Below are positions 32,804 through 44,546 of a DNA stretch of 64,000 nucleotides, in pieces. The notes under the pieces were generated by a model. It ran no database searches. It worked only from the letters and a program-made list of their open reading frames with translations, and was not told where the DNA came from. The stretch is from Isoetes taiwanensis (Eukaryota; Streptophyta; Lycopodiopsida; Isoetales; Isoetaceae): the NCBI GenBank assembly GCA_021234155.1, contig JAJEKV010000020.1:8848563-8912562 (forward strand), read 5' to 3'. A program made the translations under genes and the position numbers. Numbering within the stretch: position 1 is the first letter of the stretch; every line of letters starts with the position of its first letter.

Positions 32804-34326
32804 ACAAGAATCGTGAAAACTATTGTGAATCGCACACAAGACTTTTTAAGGACAAAACACTTTGACATCCAAGCCCTTCATGGTTGAGGTGTTCATGAAC
32901 AACCAGTACGTTTTGCATAATCCACAATAGAGGGCAGTCAATCTCTATATGTAGCAAGAACTTCAAAGCCATTCCAAGTTCTTCTAGCAAGGAATATGAA
33001 AAAGAGATGCAGATAATAAGAATTTAAAACTTTCAAATACATAAAACGGACTAAGTGGATAAATTACATTCATGGAGAAATTCAGCACAAATGTACCCTT
33101 GGATGCCCATTTATATACAACAGCAATTTAGTTCATGGAAGAAGTCGGATATACTCACAAATAAAGTCGGATATACTCACAAATATGGTTACATAGATTA
33201 GCAAGCCAGCCTGCACACAATGTGAAACATACAAGCTGGTGTGGACATACAACGAACTGCAAATCTGCCTCGAATTTTAAAGAGAAGCCCACAACGAACC
33301 TTGCAGCAATGCAACAGCTCAAGCTACACAGAATGCATTACCTCTCGCCAATAACTGGAGCACATGAAGAGCTTTAGATTTCTAGTACGGTATGCCAGCA
33401 CGAAAGCTTTTACGAGTCATCCACCTTAAGTGCCCCTGGATCGTAACGTTCAGATAAAATATTCCTCTCTACTGCGCTTGCTTCATCGGGCTGTCTGGAT
33501 AAATCAAACAATATGTGTAGTGTTGAAATTTAACATTGATAAGTGTTTTGTGGAAGGAGGAATTCCAGATCTTTTGTGTGACCCATTCCCAAGCTCTTCG
33601 TGACAGGTCGAGATGGGTTCAAGAGGGCCGACCTGAGAGAAATAGAGCCAGATAAACCCTGGAAGGAGGCCATAGCCGCCAGAATCAGAGCTTGGAATCC
33701 GCATCAACCCAAGCCAAATCTGCATCAAATCAGCTCGAAACTGGCATTATCGGGTCGGAATCCAGGCCCAAAGGGCCGATTTGCTGGTTTGAAGGCCTAT
33801 TCTGGCCTGAATCAGGGAAATCGAGGATCTGAACCCCTCCTTCCGCTTCAGCTTCTCAAAAATAGTAAACGGGGCTCTGATTTTTACACCGATTTGCTGC
33901 TTCTTCTCAAACACAGCAACAAAACCTCTGTAACCTGGGCAGATTTGGATGAATCCCAACAGCCTGAAAGTTGTTATTGCCAATCATCGACCCATCAGAC
34001 CCATCGATGCACTGCTATAACCGCAAACCCTAATATCAGGAACCCTAATATTCACTTAAGATTTTAAACCTAAACTAAAAAAACATGCACAATAAAAGCC
34101 CCAACATGCACAATAAAAGCCCCACAACCACACGATTTTCCCTCTTCTTTAAAATCAATGGCTAACAAATCGGTGCACTCTAGAAATACTGTTTAGTACG
34201 TCCACGTGAATACGCCCGTGAAATCATATGAAAACCATGCCAAAAAGCGTATAAAATCACAAAAAAAACCCCCTGTTGTAATGCTACATATTACACTTAT
34301 ACAAAATTATGTCACCTTAATAGTTA
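32804..34326. other. unassigned sequence
   Basis: A 155-residue + frame at 33600-34067 (MTGRDGFKRADLREIEPDKP start) has no recognised domain and may be chance, since its opposite strand is also open. Short tandem repeats occur at 33142-33186 (23 bp, twice) and 34076-34120 (27 bp, twice). Nothing else was found. Confidence 0.35.
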
Positions 34327-34358
34327 CTAGTTATGGTGCCCGGCGTTGCCGAGCTTAG
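34327..34358 (-). mobile_element. Helitron 3' terminus on the minus strand
   Basis: On the minus strand, GCTCGGC-AAC-GCCGGGC (34338-34354) is followed by ACCATAA and CTAG (34327-34330), then T. The stem matches the other Helitron ends here with base changes. The element body would extend to higher coordinates, where I find no helicase sequence. Confidence 0.6.
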
Positions 34359-35916
34359 TAACAATCCTATAGCCAACCATTGTTTCTTAGGTACATAAAA
34401 TACTTTATTTGTGGAAAGAGACGATATTAGATAAGAAATTGAGCCCTAGAATGGACCAAGTTAAACAAAAAATAAATCACACAGCATAAGATGGCGAAGA
34501 GTCATAAAACAACCACTCCATTGTGTAGCCACTTACCTTTGAGTAATATAAAAGGTAAAGATGTTCTTAACCCTAGAGCAAGCCTAATGGGGCACTTTTA
34601 TTTTAGAGGAAAGGTTTCGTTATAAAGATGTTAGTGACTCCACTTGCAAATACATTGATGCCACTTTTCATTACGATTTGGAGAAACAACATTCACATGA
34701 AATGGGAAAATCCATAAGGCAATACCAAAAGTCACGAAGTTAAAATGACATAGAAGGTGAAAATGCATAAGGCAATGGCACAAAATCATAAAGTTATTAT
34801 GGACTCTAATGATATTAAGAAAGTAATGCAATCTTAATACGCCATTTGTTGACAATGTCCTTAATACACCATGGGTTCACAATGTAACATTGTTATTGTA
34901 TGTAAAGGGGCAATGAGTAGGATGAGACCCTAGCCTCCTAATTTGCAAGAGCCCCAAACCCATTACATGTCATCCATAAAACACATTTAGTGCCATTATG
35001 CTATACACCATTTTAAGCACATTTTGGAGAAATGTCATTGATATATTATGTTTCGCCATTTGTAACTTTGACGAATTTCAGCCAATGATAAGTGTGTTGG
35101 CGATGTGTGTTATGTAACGTCCAAACTCATCTGATCAAAGAAAATGAAATGGGATTAAGTCCTTGAAGTGTACTATTTTTAAATATACCAATATATCAAA
35201 ATTTGGCTCTTCTTACAATGGCTCTCTTCGTCATATGTTTTGTTGTTTTCCATATGGTTTTCATAAGTGTGTTATGGCATGCCCATGGTGGAATCAACCA
35301 AATAACTAAACTACCACAATCAAAGATTAAGTGGACATAATGTTGCCAAAAGCTATTGACTTTTGTGTATTACCAATAGAAGAAGCTCTTACACAAACAC
35401 GATCTTAGCGTTGAATTGCGGGCATTGGTTAAGCCAAGCTATTAGAAGCCCAAGTAATCACAAAGGCCTAAATAATTTCACATTTGTGTTTTTGCCATGC
35501 CAACCTTCAAAAGCATAGTTTGGATGCTAACACTTGCACTTGTAAATGTGTTTCTTTTAGGTGTCAAGTGATAGGCTTGTTTGTTTAGTAGTAAATATAT
35601 ATTTTATGTTTTTGGACCCTTTTCCAATAGAAGTGTTAGAAGCTTTGTATTTCTACATCACTTCTATATGGGGTAGTTTTCTATAGACATGGTAGGGATA
35701 TCCACATAATTGTAAAGTGCCAGTTTGATAATTATGAGGTTCAGTTCTTATGTGCCACCTTCATAATAGTGATGTGTGAACGCCAAGTTCTATAGTGGGC
35801 TTTATTTAATTAGTTAATTTGTTTGTTCGTTGTAAAAAAACGACAATGTTTTTGGTCTAGAATTCTTGACTTTTCACCCGTCTAGCTCTTTTTTTAGCAC
35901 TCAGATCTATGTAATC
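34359..35916. other. unassigned AT-rich sequence
   Basis: Nothing was recognised. Part of it is probably the body of the non-autonomous Helitron ending at 34327. Confidence 0.35.
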
Positions 35917-36150
35917 TCAATCTGATACCAAGAAAATTATTAAGACGATATCCCTTGGCACAATAATAATACATTGGCACAAATGTATATATAGAGTTAG
36001 ATTGGATGCGAAAGAGTCTTCTGCTTACAAACAGGGCCAATTTCAGAAGAGACACTGAAAAGACCTGGAAAACTTGTTCCTGTTTACACAGAAGTAGGGA
36101 TAACCTATTATTGCTGAATGAGGCTAGTACCTTCGATTTTATAACAGTCA
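35917..36150 (-). mobile_element. copia-like LTR with primer-binding site
   Basis: On the minus strand, TTGGTATCAGATTGAG (about 35917-35932) resembles the initiator-Met tRNA primer site of plant copia elements. It follows an LTR-like stretch with TATATATACA and a T-rich AATTATTTTC-type end. No gag or pol follows in a recognisable form, so this is a 5' LTR fragment. The outer LTR end near 36150 is a guess. Confidence 0.45.
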
Positions 36151-37602
36151 AGAAATAATGGAAGGCAAAGGAGGAGAATTTGCATAGTAATTTGCAACAA
36201 AAGCATAGGGATTAACATAGTAATTTGCATATGCATTAAGTTGAAAACAGAGGGTCAGAGGATAACCAAATCAAGCACTTCTTTAATGTCATTTGGGTTC
36301 GTTGCTCTCCTCAGCAAAGCATGTCATTTCGCTGTATAAGAAAGATAGCTATCTGCCGAGTAACAGCAACCAATTAGCAATTAGAATATAAGATAAGTCT
36401 TCTACATCAATTTAGATAACTGCTTTGTAGTCATCAATTTAGATAACTGGTTTTTAGTCATAGAAAATGCACCCTAAACCCAGAAAGAAGGAAAAGATTT
36501 TACCTCCCTTTTGCTTTGCTTCATGACTCCTCTGCTGATTGAAATTCTGTGTTGGAATGCCAGAGATGGTTAATCGATTAACCAAAAGCTGCAGATAGCT
36601 CAAAGAAGATCGATCTGCTCCAACACATTTAACTACTTATTCTAGGAAAACGCCTACCATATAGCATATTAGCACAGCAAAATATTCATCAAATCTTCTG
36701 TGGCCCATCCCAGACTGCTTACAGCAAATCGAAATGTCCTGCAAATCACCTCCAAAACACAGCCCAAGGCACAAAAATCAAAGTTCCTAAGCAGTAGTAT
36801 GCATTTCATGACTGCCGATTTTGTTAGCATCCTTACCATTTCTCTAACAAAACCATGCATAATCCGACTACATTGGCCATGCCAAATCTGGCTATTTTAG
36901 CCATGCCATATCCTGATGCATAGTTAAACCCAAAGGACTGTCAGCAAAAATATTTACCTAGCATAAACCACTGCTTCAGGAAGGCAGACATTGGCTCATG
37001 TTTCTGCAAAAGCCCATCCAGATAAGAGGTCTGCACCTTTGCTTGCAGAGAACGGTTAACGGATGGACCCAAATTTCTTACCTCAAGCAACTTAGCTATC
37101 TGGGCACCAGAATCCGCTCAAAGTATCTCCATTTCGGTGCCAAATCCGTTCAATAAGAATGGAGCAAGACCCAAGAGCACCCAGACCTGCTTTAGGTTCA
37201 CACTGGAGATGCTGTGCGAGAAGAGGGCACCGAAGAAGAGCAAAAAATGTGCATTGAAGAGGAGCTGCACCATAGTAGAGTTGGAGAAAAATGAAGAAAA
37301 TGTTTGAGGTCGCCATAGCTGAAGATGCATCTGTCCAATCACAAAAGTTGGTCATCTTCTTCTGATAAGCCAAGACCCTTTCAACCAAATACTTCAATTT
37401 GAAAACCTCTACGACTGCTTCAGAAATTTGTGATTTGCCTGAACCATCTCCATTTAAACCTAATAAAGGAAATCATAGAATTTGAAATAATTATATTCCA
37501 GCAGACCCCATTTCTCTCAGGTGTATTATGAAATATCTGAAAGGCGTATGTGTCTAATGTGCATCCAACTTTTAGAATAATTGCATGCACTATCTTACCA
37601 TG
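36151..37602. other. unassigned sequence
   Basis: Two overlapping minus-strand frames at 37092-37397 have hydrophobic, protein-like texture (QLLFNAHFLLFFGALFSHSI) but no family. They could be an isolated exon of a membrane protein. The frame at 36669-36860 is anonymous. Confidence 0.35.
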
Positions 37603-37837
37603 TTACCAGGCACATGCACCTAAGAGAATTATAAAATTTATTCGATTTGGTTCTAGGTCTTGATGCAGCATTTCTGCATAAAGCTTCAGAACCTTAAAAA
37701 TATTTCCATCACGACCATATCCTGCAATTATTATATTCCATGTAAACAAATTGTGCCTTGGCATGTGGTCAAAGATGTTTTGAGCATCCACACTACTTCC
37801 GCATTTGATATACATATTCATACATACCTCAGAAACA
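37603..37837 (-). pseudogene. PPR-protein fragment fused to the HSP90 remnant
   Basis: Right after the last HSP90 exon, in the same frame, the minus strand reads CMNMYIKCGSSVDAQNIFD, then HMPRHNLFTWNIIIAGYG, ALKLY-like KVLKLYAEMLHQDLEPNR, and NFIILLGACAW before a stop. These are two pentatricopeptide repeats of the plant PLS-class type (GNALIDMYIKCG ... LF-W-.MI.GY). Such proteins bind organellar RNA. The fragment has no start and no full repeat array. It has replaced the continuation of the HSP90 gene precisely at its splice donor. Confidence 0.75.
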
Positions 37838-38990
37838 ACAAATGCCCCATCTGCCTTGGATTCCCAGATGTACCTACGATGCAAACAGTAAAAAAGATTG
37901 GTTTTTGCTACCATGAACAGAAATGCATAAAGAGCAAGGACCCGCAAAGTCTAATAGAAGATGAACCCACTGTTTGTCATCATTATGCTTGCTGATGACT
38001 TCTCCATAATCAGCAACCAGGTACACAGAATAAAATCCCACTCCAAATTGACCAATCAGATTTAAGTCGCCACCCTTTTGCATTTGCTCCAAGAATGCTG
38101 AATGCATTACAAATATAAGTATTTTAAGAATGTCATGTTGTTTTGACTAATACCAGTGCAGTCGCCTCAATACCTGAAGTGCCAGACTTGGCAATAGTTC
38201 CAAGGCCTCAATACCTGAAGTGCCAGACTTGGCAATAGTTCCAAGGTTTTTAATTAAATCTTCCTTTCTCATTCCAATACCCCGATCTCGAATTGTGAGG
38301 ATCTTCTCCTTATCCAAGGTAATCTATAATCCAAAACTTTCACAACTTTAGACAAATAAATACCATAATAGTAGCGAAATTCCTCTTGATAATTCAAGAT
38401 AGATGATAATCGAGGGAAATAGCATAACATGTGGCAGCACCTTTATCTCTAGCTTGGCATCATCACCCTCGCCAAGAACCGATTTATCAGTAAGTGCAAG
38501 GAATCGTATCTTATCAAGGGCCTGCATAAGTAGAAAAGCAAAACGCAGATCATAAATCAGATTTGAAAAGCGCAAGCTGGGATCCTAGACTCCAGCTGAA
38601 AATTGAAACAACTTTGTTGTATTTACTTACATCAGACGCATTAGAAATTAGCTCTCGGAGGAAAATGTCCTTGTTGTTGTACAATGAATTAATGATGATA
38701 TCCATAAGCCGGGATACTTCAGCTTGGAGTTCAAATTTCTGGGCATTGGCCCTGAATGTCTTTGAGGACATCGATTCTGATTCTCTGGAAATTCAAAAGG
38801 AGAGGTTACCAACAATGTAGGCAACAGATCAATGCTGTCCTGCTCCACTTACCTTTGAACAACATGAGGATCAGTTGACAATGCATCAGGGATGGCCCCA
38901 AGCTTTTCCTCACGCTTGGGTGGTGCAGTTGCATCTCCAGCAACCTCAGTCTCTTCTGCATGGGCTTTTCCATTAGGACCCGCACAACAA
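37838..38990 (-). pseudogene. HSP90-7/GRP94-like (endoplasmin) gene, truncated
   Basis: Six exons in order on the minus strand encode the N-terminal ATPase region of the ER-type HSP90. They are 38853 to about 38985 (KREEKLGAIPDALSTDPHVV), 38631-38784 ([20 protein letters not shown], then [15 protein letters not shown]), 38441-38521 (ALDKIRFLALTDKSVLGEGD) and 38215-38323 ([20 protein letters not shown]). The last two are 37971-38097 ([20 protein letters not shown], then [11 protein letters not shown]) and 37838-37873 (YIWESKADGAFVVSE). Splice sites and phases fit throughout. Catalytic and ATP-lid motifs ([19 protein letters not shown]) are intact. The signal peptide exon and everything after FVVSE are missing, so the product cannot be a working chaperone. 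A 41 bp duplication repeats the end of the fourth exon. Confidence 0.88.
38163..38244. repeat. 41 bp tandem duplication covering an exon end and splice donor
   Basis: CCTCAATACCTGAAGTGCCA begins at 38165 and again at 38206. On the minus strand this duplicates the last part of the [12 protein letters not shown] exon with its GT donor, giving two candidate donors. Confidence 0.85.
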
Positions 38991-39655
38991 ATGGATGTCC
39001 TTAAAACCAATAACTTATACAGATCCAAAATATAGGCAACAACGGAGCCTCCTATGCTTGTTGAACTATGCCTTCTCAAGAGTCTTGCATGCATAGCATG
39101 CAACCCAGCCATGAGGGAAAGACCTAAGGATTTGCATGCAACCAAGGAGCACCTAGATTCTGCAGCTAACAGACCGGATTGGTATAGTAGGCTTGCTTAC
39201 CTAAAACGGGACCAAAACGTGGCTCTCATGCCATGCCCATGCGACCAAAAATTGGGGACGGATAGCTTGAGAGTCCTCCATAGTTCAATTTCGAAATCAT
39301 GAAAAGCCACAGCCCGATTTTTGGAATGCTGGAAAAATTTTCCGTCAGGCAAAAACCCCACAACCTTAGAAAACTAAAAAAAAATCTAAAAAGTTTTTCA
39401 CTTGACGGAAAAAACCGAATTTAAACAATAGGATTATAAAAGTTAGCACATAATATTATCACAACATGTTTAGGAGTTCATAATTAAGTACAAAATTCAT
39501 AATTTCTATCTTCCCGTAACGTGCTCCCTCCTCCATGCTCCTCCTTCACTGGTCTGCACGAGTAGCACATTACGTTAGTTTAGTTAATAAGTTGTGGTTT
39601 TAAGGGGATCACCCCTCTAATTAATTCATTGAGCTAAACTACTAGCCCAAGGTTA
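38991..39655. other. unassigned sequence
   Basis: No gene was recognised. The + frame at 39054-39302 has no known motif. The segment just upstream of the HSP90 exon does not show a signal-peptide exon. Confidence 0.35.
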
Positions 39656-39659
39656 CCCC

Positions 39660-40140
39660 TATTACCTACACTCGATCATGGCCCATAGGATTGGAGCTCA
39701 AGGACCATTTAAGACGATCTTATCATCACCCATGATTGAGTGCTACCTTGTACATTATCCCCTCGATCATGACCTGCAGTGCATTATGCCCCTGAGGGTT
39801 TAAGCTAGGGAACACTCCAGATGATCCCATCATCGCCCATGATCACGCTTACCTCATCATGACCCCTTATGGTCATGCGGACATGCCATGCATCGTGGCA
39901 TAGAGAACATCTTAACGATGATCCCATCGTCGCTTACGATCTCGTGGCTACTCGCACATGACCCCTTCGGTCATGCACACCCGTAGTGCATCATGGCCCT
40001 GAAGGTTTAAGCTAGGGAACATCCAAGACAGTCCCATCATCGCCCTTGATCACGTGCTCACTCCCACATGACCTTTCCTAGTCATGCGCAGTCCTGGTGC
40101 GTATTGGCTTAGAGAACGTCCAAGGGAATCTTCATCGCCG
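39660..40140. repeat. ~100 bp degenerate tandem repeat
   Basis: Four to five imperfect units with a spacing of about 95-112 bp share CCCATCATCGCCCATGATCA, CATGACCCCTTCGGTCATG-like and TTTAAGCTAGGGAACA words. The repeat adjoins the 3' end of the gypsy remnant and may belong to its non-coding 3' part. Confidence 0.7.
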
Positions 40141-40167
40141 ACGCTCCAAGACTTCCACGTATGCGTC

Positions 40168-41854
40168 CTACGAGCCTAGAATGCATACGCTTTCTACACT
40201 TAAACACCAAGGCATACAAGCTAAGCTAACACCACCTAACAGGCCGGCGTTGACCAATTCGAAGGTGACTTGGCCGTTGAACTGCTCCATAAACTGTGGG
40301 TATTGTTTTTCTAAATCTTGTTTTAATACCCACATTGCGTCTTCCACCAGCAAGTGTTTCCACTTGACCAGGTATTGAAAGAATTGAGACCTTCTTGCTT
40401 TCTTGAATGCTTTGTCAAGAATCAACTCATGAACTATTTCAATTTGTAACTCATTCATCTCCAACAAGGTTGGAGTCTCCAAAACCTCCTTTGGGTTTGG
40501 AGTATGCCTTTTAAGTAGGCTTACGTGGAAGACCTTGTGAACTTTTAGATAAGCAGATAAATCGAGCTTATTAGATTGATTCCCCACTCGCTTGACAATC
40601 TTATATGGTACCGCCCATCTTGGAGCAAATTTCTTGCAATTCCCAATTCTGAGCTTAGCTTGCTTCACCTTGATCTTGAGCCACACTCCTATGCTTGTTT
40701 GCCAAGCTTTTTTGATGGCTTGTTGTTGCGATGAGATAACTCCAGACTTCCTCTACTGGTTGCTGCAGGAAATCTGTTGCCCTTTCTTCTTCCATCATTT
40801 CAGGCCTAGAATCTGCAATAGAACTTTCTTCAAGCAATTCGGAGGATGCATGGGTAGCTTTATGATGACGGCAAACCAATAAGTCATCATCTTCATCCAA
40901 TTCTCTTGCTTCTTGTCTTGAAGAAAAATGAGTTTATGGCACTCTACATAAATCTGCATGGTCCCTCGCCCTTCAAATTTCTAAATATCTTCTTTGAATC
41001 ATCTCATCCTTTTGTATCCTATCGTTTTCTTGTTTTCCAAGCAAGTAAGTTATTATCGGCCTTCTGGTTCAACTACTAGTTCCGGCTTCACAGTTTCAAA
41101 CTTATATGGGCAATCTTCTGTTGTATGATAACCTTGGGTATTGCAGATCCTACAATGTGGTTGGTACACAAACTCTATTGGGCAATGTTTTGCAATATGG
41201 CCATATTGATGACACTTTCAACATTGCCCGAATTTTCTTTGTTGTATGATTGCGTCATTTGTTGCATGTCGAGAACTTTCCCAGACAACTTTCTGAGTAT
41301 GTCCTCTTTAAACTTATTTATGTCCACCTCCGGTGTTGAAACTTTCATAGATGTTAGTAATCTCTGAAGACAATGTATTAATGCTGTAAATCCATGTGTT
41401 GCTATTGCTACTGCTACTTGATGAAGATGGGATTGATCCACGATCAAGCCTCTTTGCTGAAGAGGAAAGTAATCAATCCGTCCTCGTGGTATTGGTAGTC
41501 CTCGACTCATGTCTTTCCTCTCTCGAAACTTATCAACGGCTCTAATGGCTCTTTTGCTTTTTATTCATGATGCAATCTAACTCAATTAATTCTCTTTTCT
41601 TGAAACTTGATTTCCTCTCTCGGCACTGCCTGATAAATATTCTATCGTGCTCTTCCTTGGATTTTGTTCCTCACACGTACATACATCGATGGAAGGAGTT
41701 GGCCCGGTTTTCTTTTTAGTCGTGGCTTGGCTCCTCTTCTCTTTCGATTTGCTTTCTTTGGACGAATCTCCTTCACAAGCACCACAATTTGTTTCCTAAC
41801 TAGTACACTACAATTATGTCGAGCCCCACTTGCAACCCAAGGAAAAGGTAGCAC
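40168..41854 (-). mobile_element. internally deleted Ty3/gypsy retrotransposon (gag and integrase end)
   Basis: On the minus strand the gag side lies at 41069-41854. It contains two zinc-knuckle motifs at 41180-41226 (C-x2-C-x4-H-x4-C, with a stop between the first two cysteines: KCHQYGHIAKHC) and 41111-41155 (CRICNTQGYHTTEDC). The integrase end lies at 40168-40686: KLRIGNCKKFAPRWAVPYKI, then VFHVSLLKRHTP, then FFQYLVKWKHLLVEDAMWVL. This last segment is the chromodomain-like module typical of plant chromoviruses. Protease, RT and RNase H are missing, so a large internal deletion joined gag to integrase near 40.7-41.0 kb. The frame is broken. A non-coding LTR-like stretch follows upstream. Confidence 0.75.
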
Positions 41855-42180
41855 TGTGGAAAAGAAACACCCAAGAGATGTTGAAATGAAGAATCAATCT
41901 TTATTGCACATCTGGTTGGAATAACCCCAACTGTGATGTACATATTTATAGTCCTTGCCACATCATTGTCCACATCATCACAACCGTTGGTTTTCATATC
42001 TCCCATTTGAATTTCGTATTCGCCATGTGGGCAGATCACCCTCATGGCAATCACTGCATCACTACTGCATCATTTGACCTGCCACATCATCAAATTGGCC
42101 AACTTGACATGCCAAGTCATCATTATCCACCATGTGGCATCACATATGCCACCTCATCATCTATGGCACGTCTACTCTTC
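41815..42180 (-). mobile_element. candidate 5' LTR of the gypsy remnant
   Basis: Minus-strand sequence upstream of gag has LTR-like signals: repeated ATGTGGCA/TGCCACAT words, ACTATAAATATGTA as a TATA box, and AATAAAGATTG as a poly(A) signal in the expected order. No paired 3' LTR or clear primer site was seen, so boundaries are approximate. Confidence 0.4.
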
Positions 42181-42924
42181 ATGATGGCCCCTTCAAGTTT
42201 CTTCTCCAAAGGCGGCTTGAGTAATTTGCCCATCTCGTGCAACCACGAACCCCAAAGTAGGTAAGGTTTTAATTTTTAATGTAAAAACTCAGTAGTAGAG
42301 TCTGACATTAGTCATGCTTAATAAATTGGAAGCTAAGAAAGGGAGTTTTTATTAGGGAATAATAAAAAGGGTAGCTAGATGATTTAATGTAGATATTGGC
42401 ATGCGATTGAATCTAGACATGTTAAAGGATTGAGATGAGTCTAAATGGATACAAAGAAGGCCATCAGAAGTTTATGGAGGTTTTTGAATGTGGATATGAC
42501 ATGGAGCACTGCTAGGCTAAAATGTATAACTAAGTTTTTGCAACATATTTTATAATAGAGAAAGTATCATAGCTCATGAACTCAATGTATAAACTGATAG
42601 GAGATAAGGTATTCCTTATGAGGGAACAATCTTTTGGTGAAGCGTTGCACATGGAATTGCTAATGAGGTGCATAAGTGTTGGACCTACATTGATCTTTGC
42701 GCAAGCTACTTCAACATTACAAGTGAATTATGATGAGATTGAACTTCTAGATACTTGTATAGTAAATAATATTATGAACATCGCATGTCATGGTTTCGGT
42801 CATTGCGTCACAATGCCTTGGTGTCTTGGTATTTTTATTATGTACTTGGATCCTCCCGGGTCAGACACCAAAGATTTCTTCAGGTTAATTCCCATCAATA
42901 ACAAGTATTCTATTGTTTTGAAGT
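42181..42924. other. unassigned sequence
   Basis: A 116-residue + frame at 42576-42926 (MNSMYKLIGDKVFLMREQSF start) has no known domain. Nothing else was recognised. Confidence 0.35.
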
Positions 42925-43028
42925 AGCAATTTTGATTGATTATAAAAATATGACTTTGAAGTATGATTTAAGCCACTTCATCCTCCGGCCATGGAGGGCA
43001 ACCCTCCGTGCATAGCACCTTGTTTTTT
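42925..43028 (+). mobile_element. Helitron-like 3' terminus, copy 1
   Basis: About 104 bp matches 56001-56104. It contains a hairpin (CATGGAGGG-CAA-CCCTCCGTG) and ends CACCTTG just before a T run, where similarity to the other copy stops. Hairpin plus short spacer plus a CT-x-G end before T resembles a Helitron 3' end. The terminal CTTG instead of CTRR is atypical. Confidence 0.45.
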
Positions 43029-43474
43029 TCCCTTTTTCTCATTTTTCCTACATGTTTTGTTTTTCCTTTTTCCATTTTTCCTTTTTCTAATCCCCTTTTC
43101 CCTTCCCTCCCCTTCTCTTTCCCCTTCCGCTTCTTCTCAAGCCCTTTTTCTCTTCATTTCCCCCTTCTTTTTCCTTCCTTTTTTTCCTTTCCCATTTCTC
43201 ATGCCCTTTTTCCTCACCTTTTTTCATGTGCTCCTTTTCCTCCTTTCCCCGCTCTCTTTCCCTTTTCTCCGTGCCCTTTCCCTCTTCTTTTGTTTTTCTT
43301 TTCCCCTTTTCCATGTTTTCTCCCTTCCTTTTTCCCCTTTCCTCAATCTTCCCCCCTTCCCCTTATTTCTTGGCCATTTTCCCTTCTCTTTTCCCATTTC
43401 CCTCTCCCATTTTTCGCGTTTCCTTTTTCCCTTCCCTTTTTGCCTTTTCACCTCCCTTTTCCTTTTTCCATTCT
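43021..43474. repeat. polypyrimidine tract, left part
   Basis: Nearly pure C/T on + with CCCTTTTTCC-type words. It continues at 44547-44742 beyond an inserted LINE. The long open frames read across it (43008-43629) are low-complexity artefacts. Confidence 0.85.
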
Positions 43475-44546
43475 TTTTTTTTTTTTTTTTTTTGAAGGAC
43501 GTCAAGCTTTATTCACCAACTAGAAACCAGAGCAACATAAATGCAAAGACAGGGATTATAACCCCAAAGGACAAACCGATCCAACCGAAAGCACAACCAC
43601 CGCCTATGCAAAAGAATGAATCAAGGTAAGTATGCCAGATCGATTTCTTTCTTCTCTTGATCAAGAGAAGAACAATTGTAAGCCATAATAACAATTTTAT
43701 CTTGCGCCATCAAGAACAACCTCATCTGCAGTATCTATGCCCTTAAAGATAAACAACCTCCTTCTCTTCCGGATTGACCATAAAAGCCCGGTAGCATCGC
43801 GAGATGAAAAGCTTCGTTTCCGTTGTTTGGGCCAAGCATCGGGATAGATAGCAAGCAAAATTTGCGGCTAGATCGAGACGCGTGCCAAAAGGGTCAACAA
43901 CCAAGACCATGCCCGCCAAGCCTCTCACACAAGAAAAAACAATGCTCAATACTCTCAACCCTTTGCGGGCATAAAGGGCGAGAGCTCAAAATCCGATTAT
44001 CCATTTTATGGACTAACCTGTTGACTCGAGGCATCTATGGATCACTTGCCACCACAAAACTACTACTTTGGGGTGAAGCGCCTTATCCCATACCCATATC
44101 CAAACACTTTTCCATTGTGGTGAGGGACACGAAGATGCCATCTATTAGATGGAGGCGAGGATTTCGAATGCACAAGCAATTTATACACGAGAAGACACAA
44201 ACCGCCCTGGCTGGATCTCCTGATGGCAACCCATATGACTACCTCAATCTGTGGACCAGAATCCTGTGGCAACAATGCAGCAATATGATTCCAGATTACT
44301 CTGTCCCATCTGTACAACAAGAACTTTGTTCTAAATGCTTCCCATGACATGAGATGATCAGACTCATACCAAGCTGCAATAGTATTGATACCAGCTGCTA
44401 CCCATCGTCGTTGTGTCTTTGGATGAACAACCACACTTAGAGGCACATTCTCTGGAGTGTCCTGCAAAGGAATCCACCAGCTGCTACCCATCGTCGTTGT
44501 GTCTTTGGATGAACATCCACACTTAGAGGCACATTCTCTGGAGTGT
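43475..44546 (-). mobile_element. 5'-truncated L1-type LINE with poly(A) tail and target-site duplication
   Basis: On the minus strand the insert ends GAATAAAGCTTGACGTCCTT plus C and a ~22-A tail (43474-43493 in complement), inside a polypyrimidine tract. CCTTTTTCCATTCT occurs at 43461-43474 and 44547-44560 as target-site duplication. The coding part includes AWYESDHLMSWEAFRTKFLL (about 44290-44390) and a zinc-binding RT (zf-RVT) region at 43850-44060 (KVVLLWW-like, then CPQRVESIEHCFFLCERLGG). Frames are broken. An 86 bp tandem duplication at 44391-44551 lies at its upstream edge. Confidence 0.75.

Noticed and set aside
33600-34067. 155-residue + strand ORF as a gene
   Set aside because: Both strands are open, there is no domain, and composition suggests chance. 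Kept only as unassigned sequence.
43008-43629. Long open frames of Phe/Pro/Ser- and Lys/Glu-rich peptides on both strands
   Set aside because: They are artefacts of a C/T-only tract, open in several frames at once with no start context or domain.
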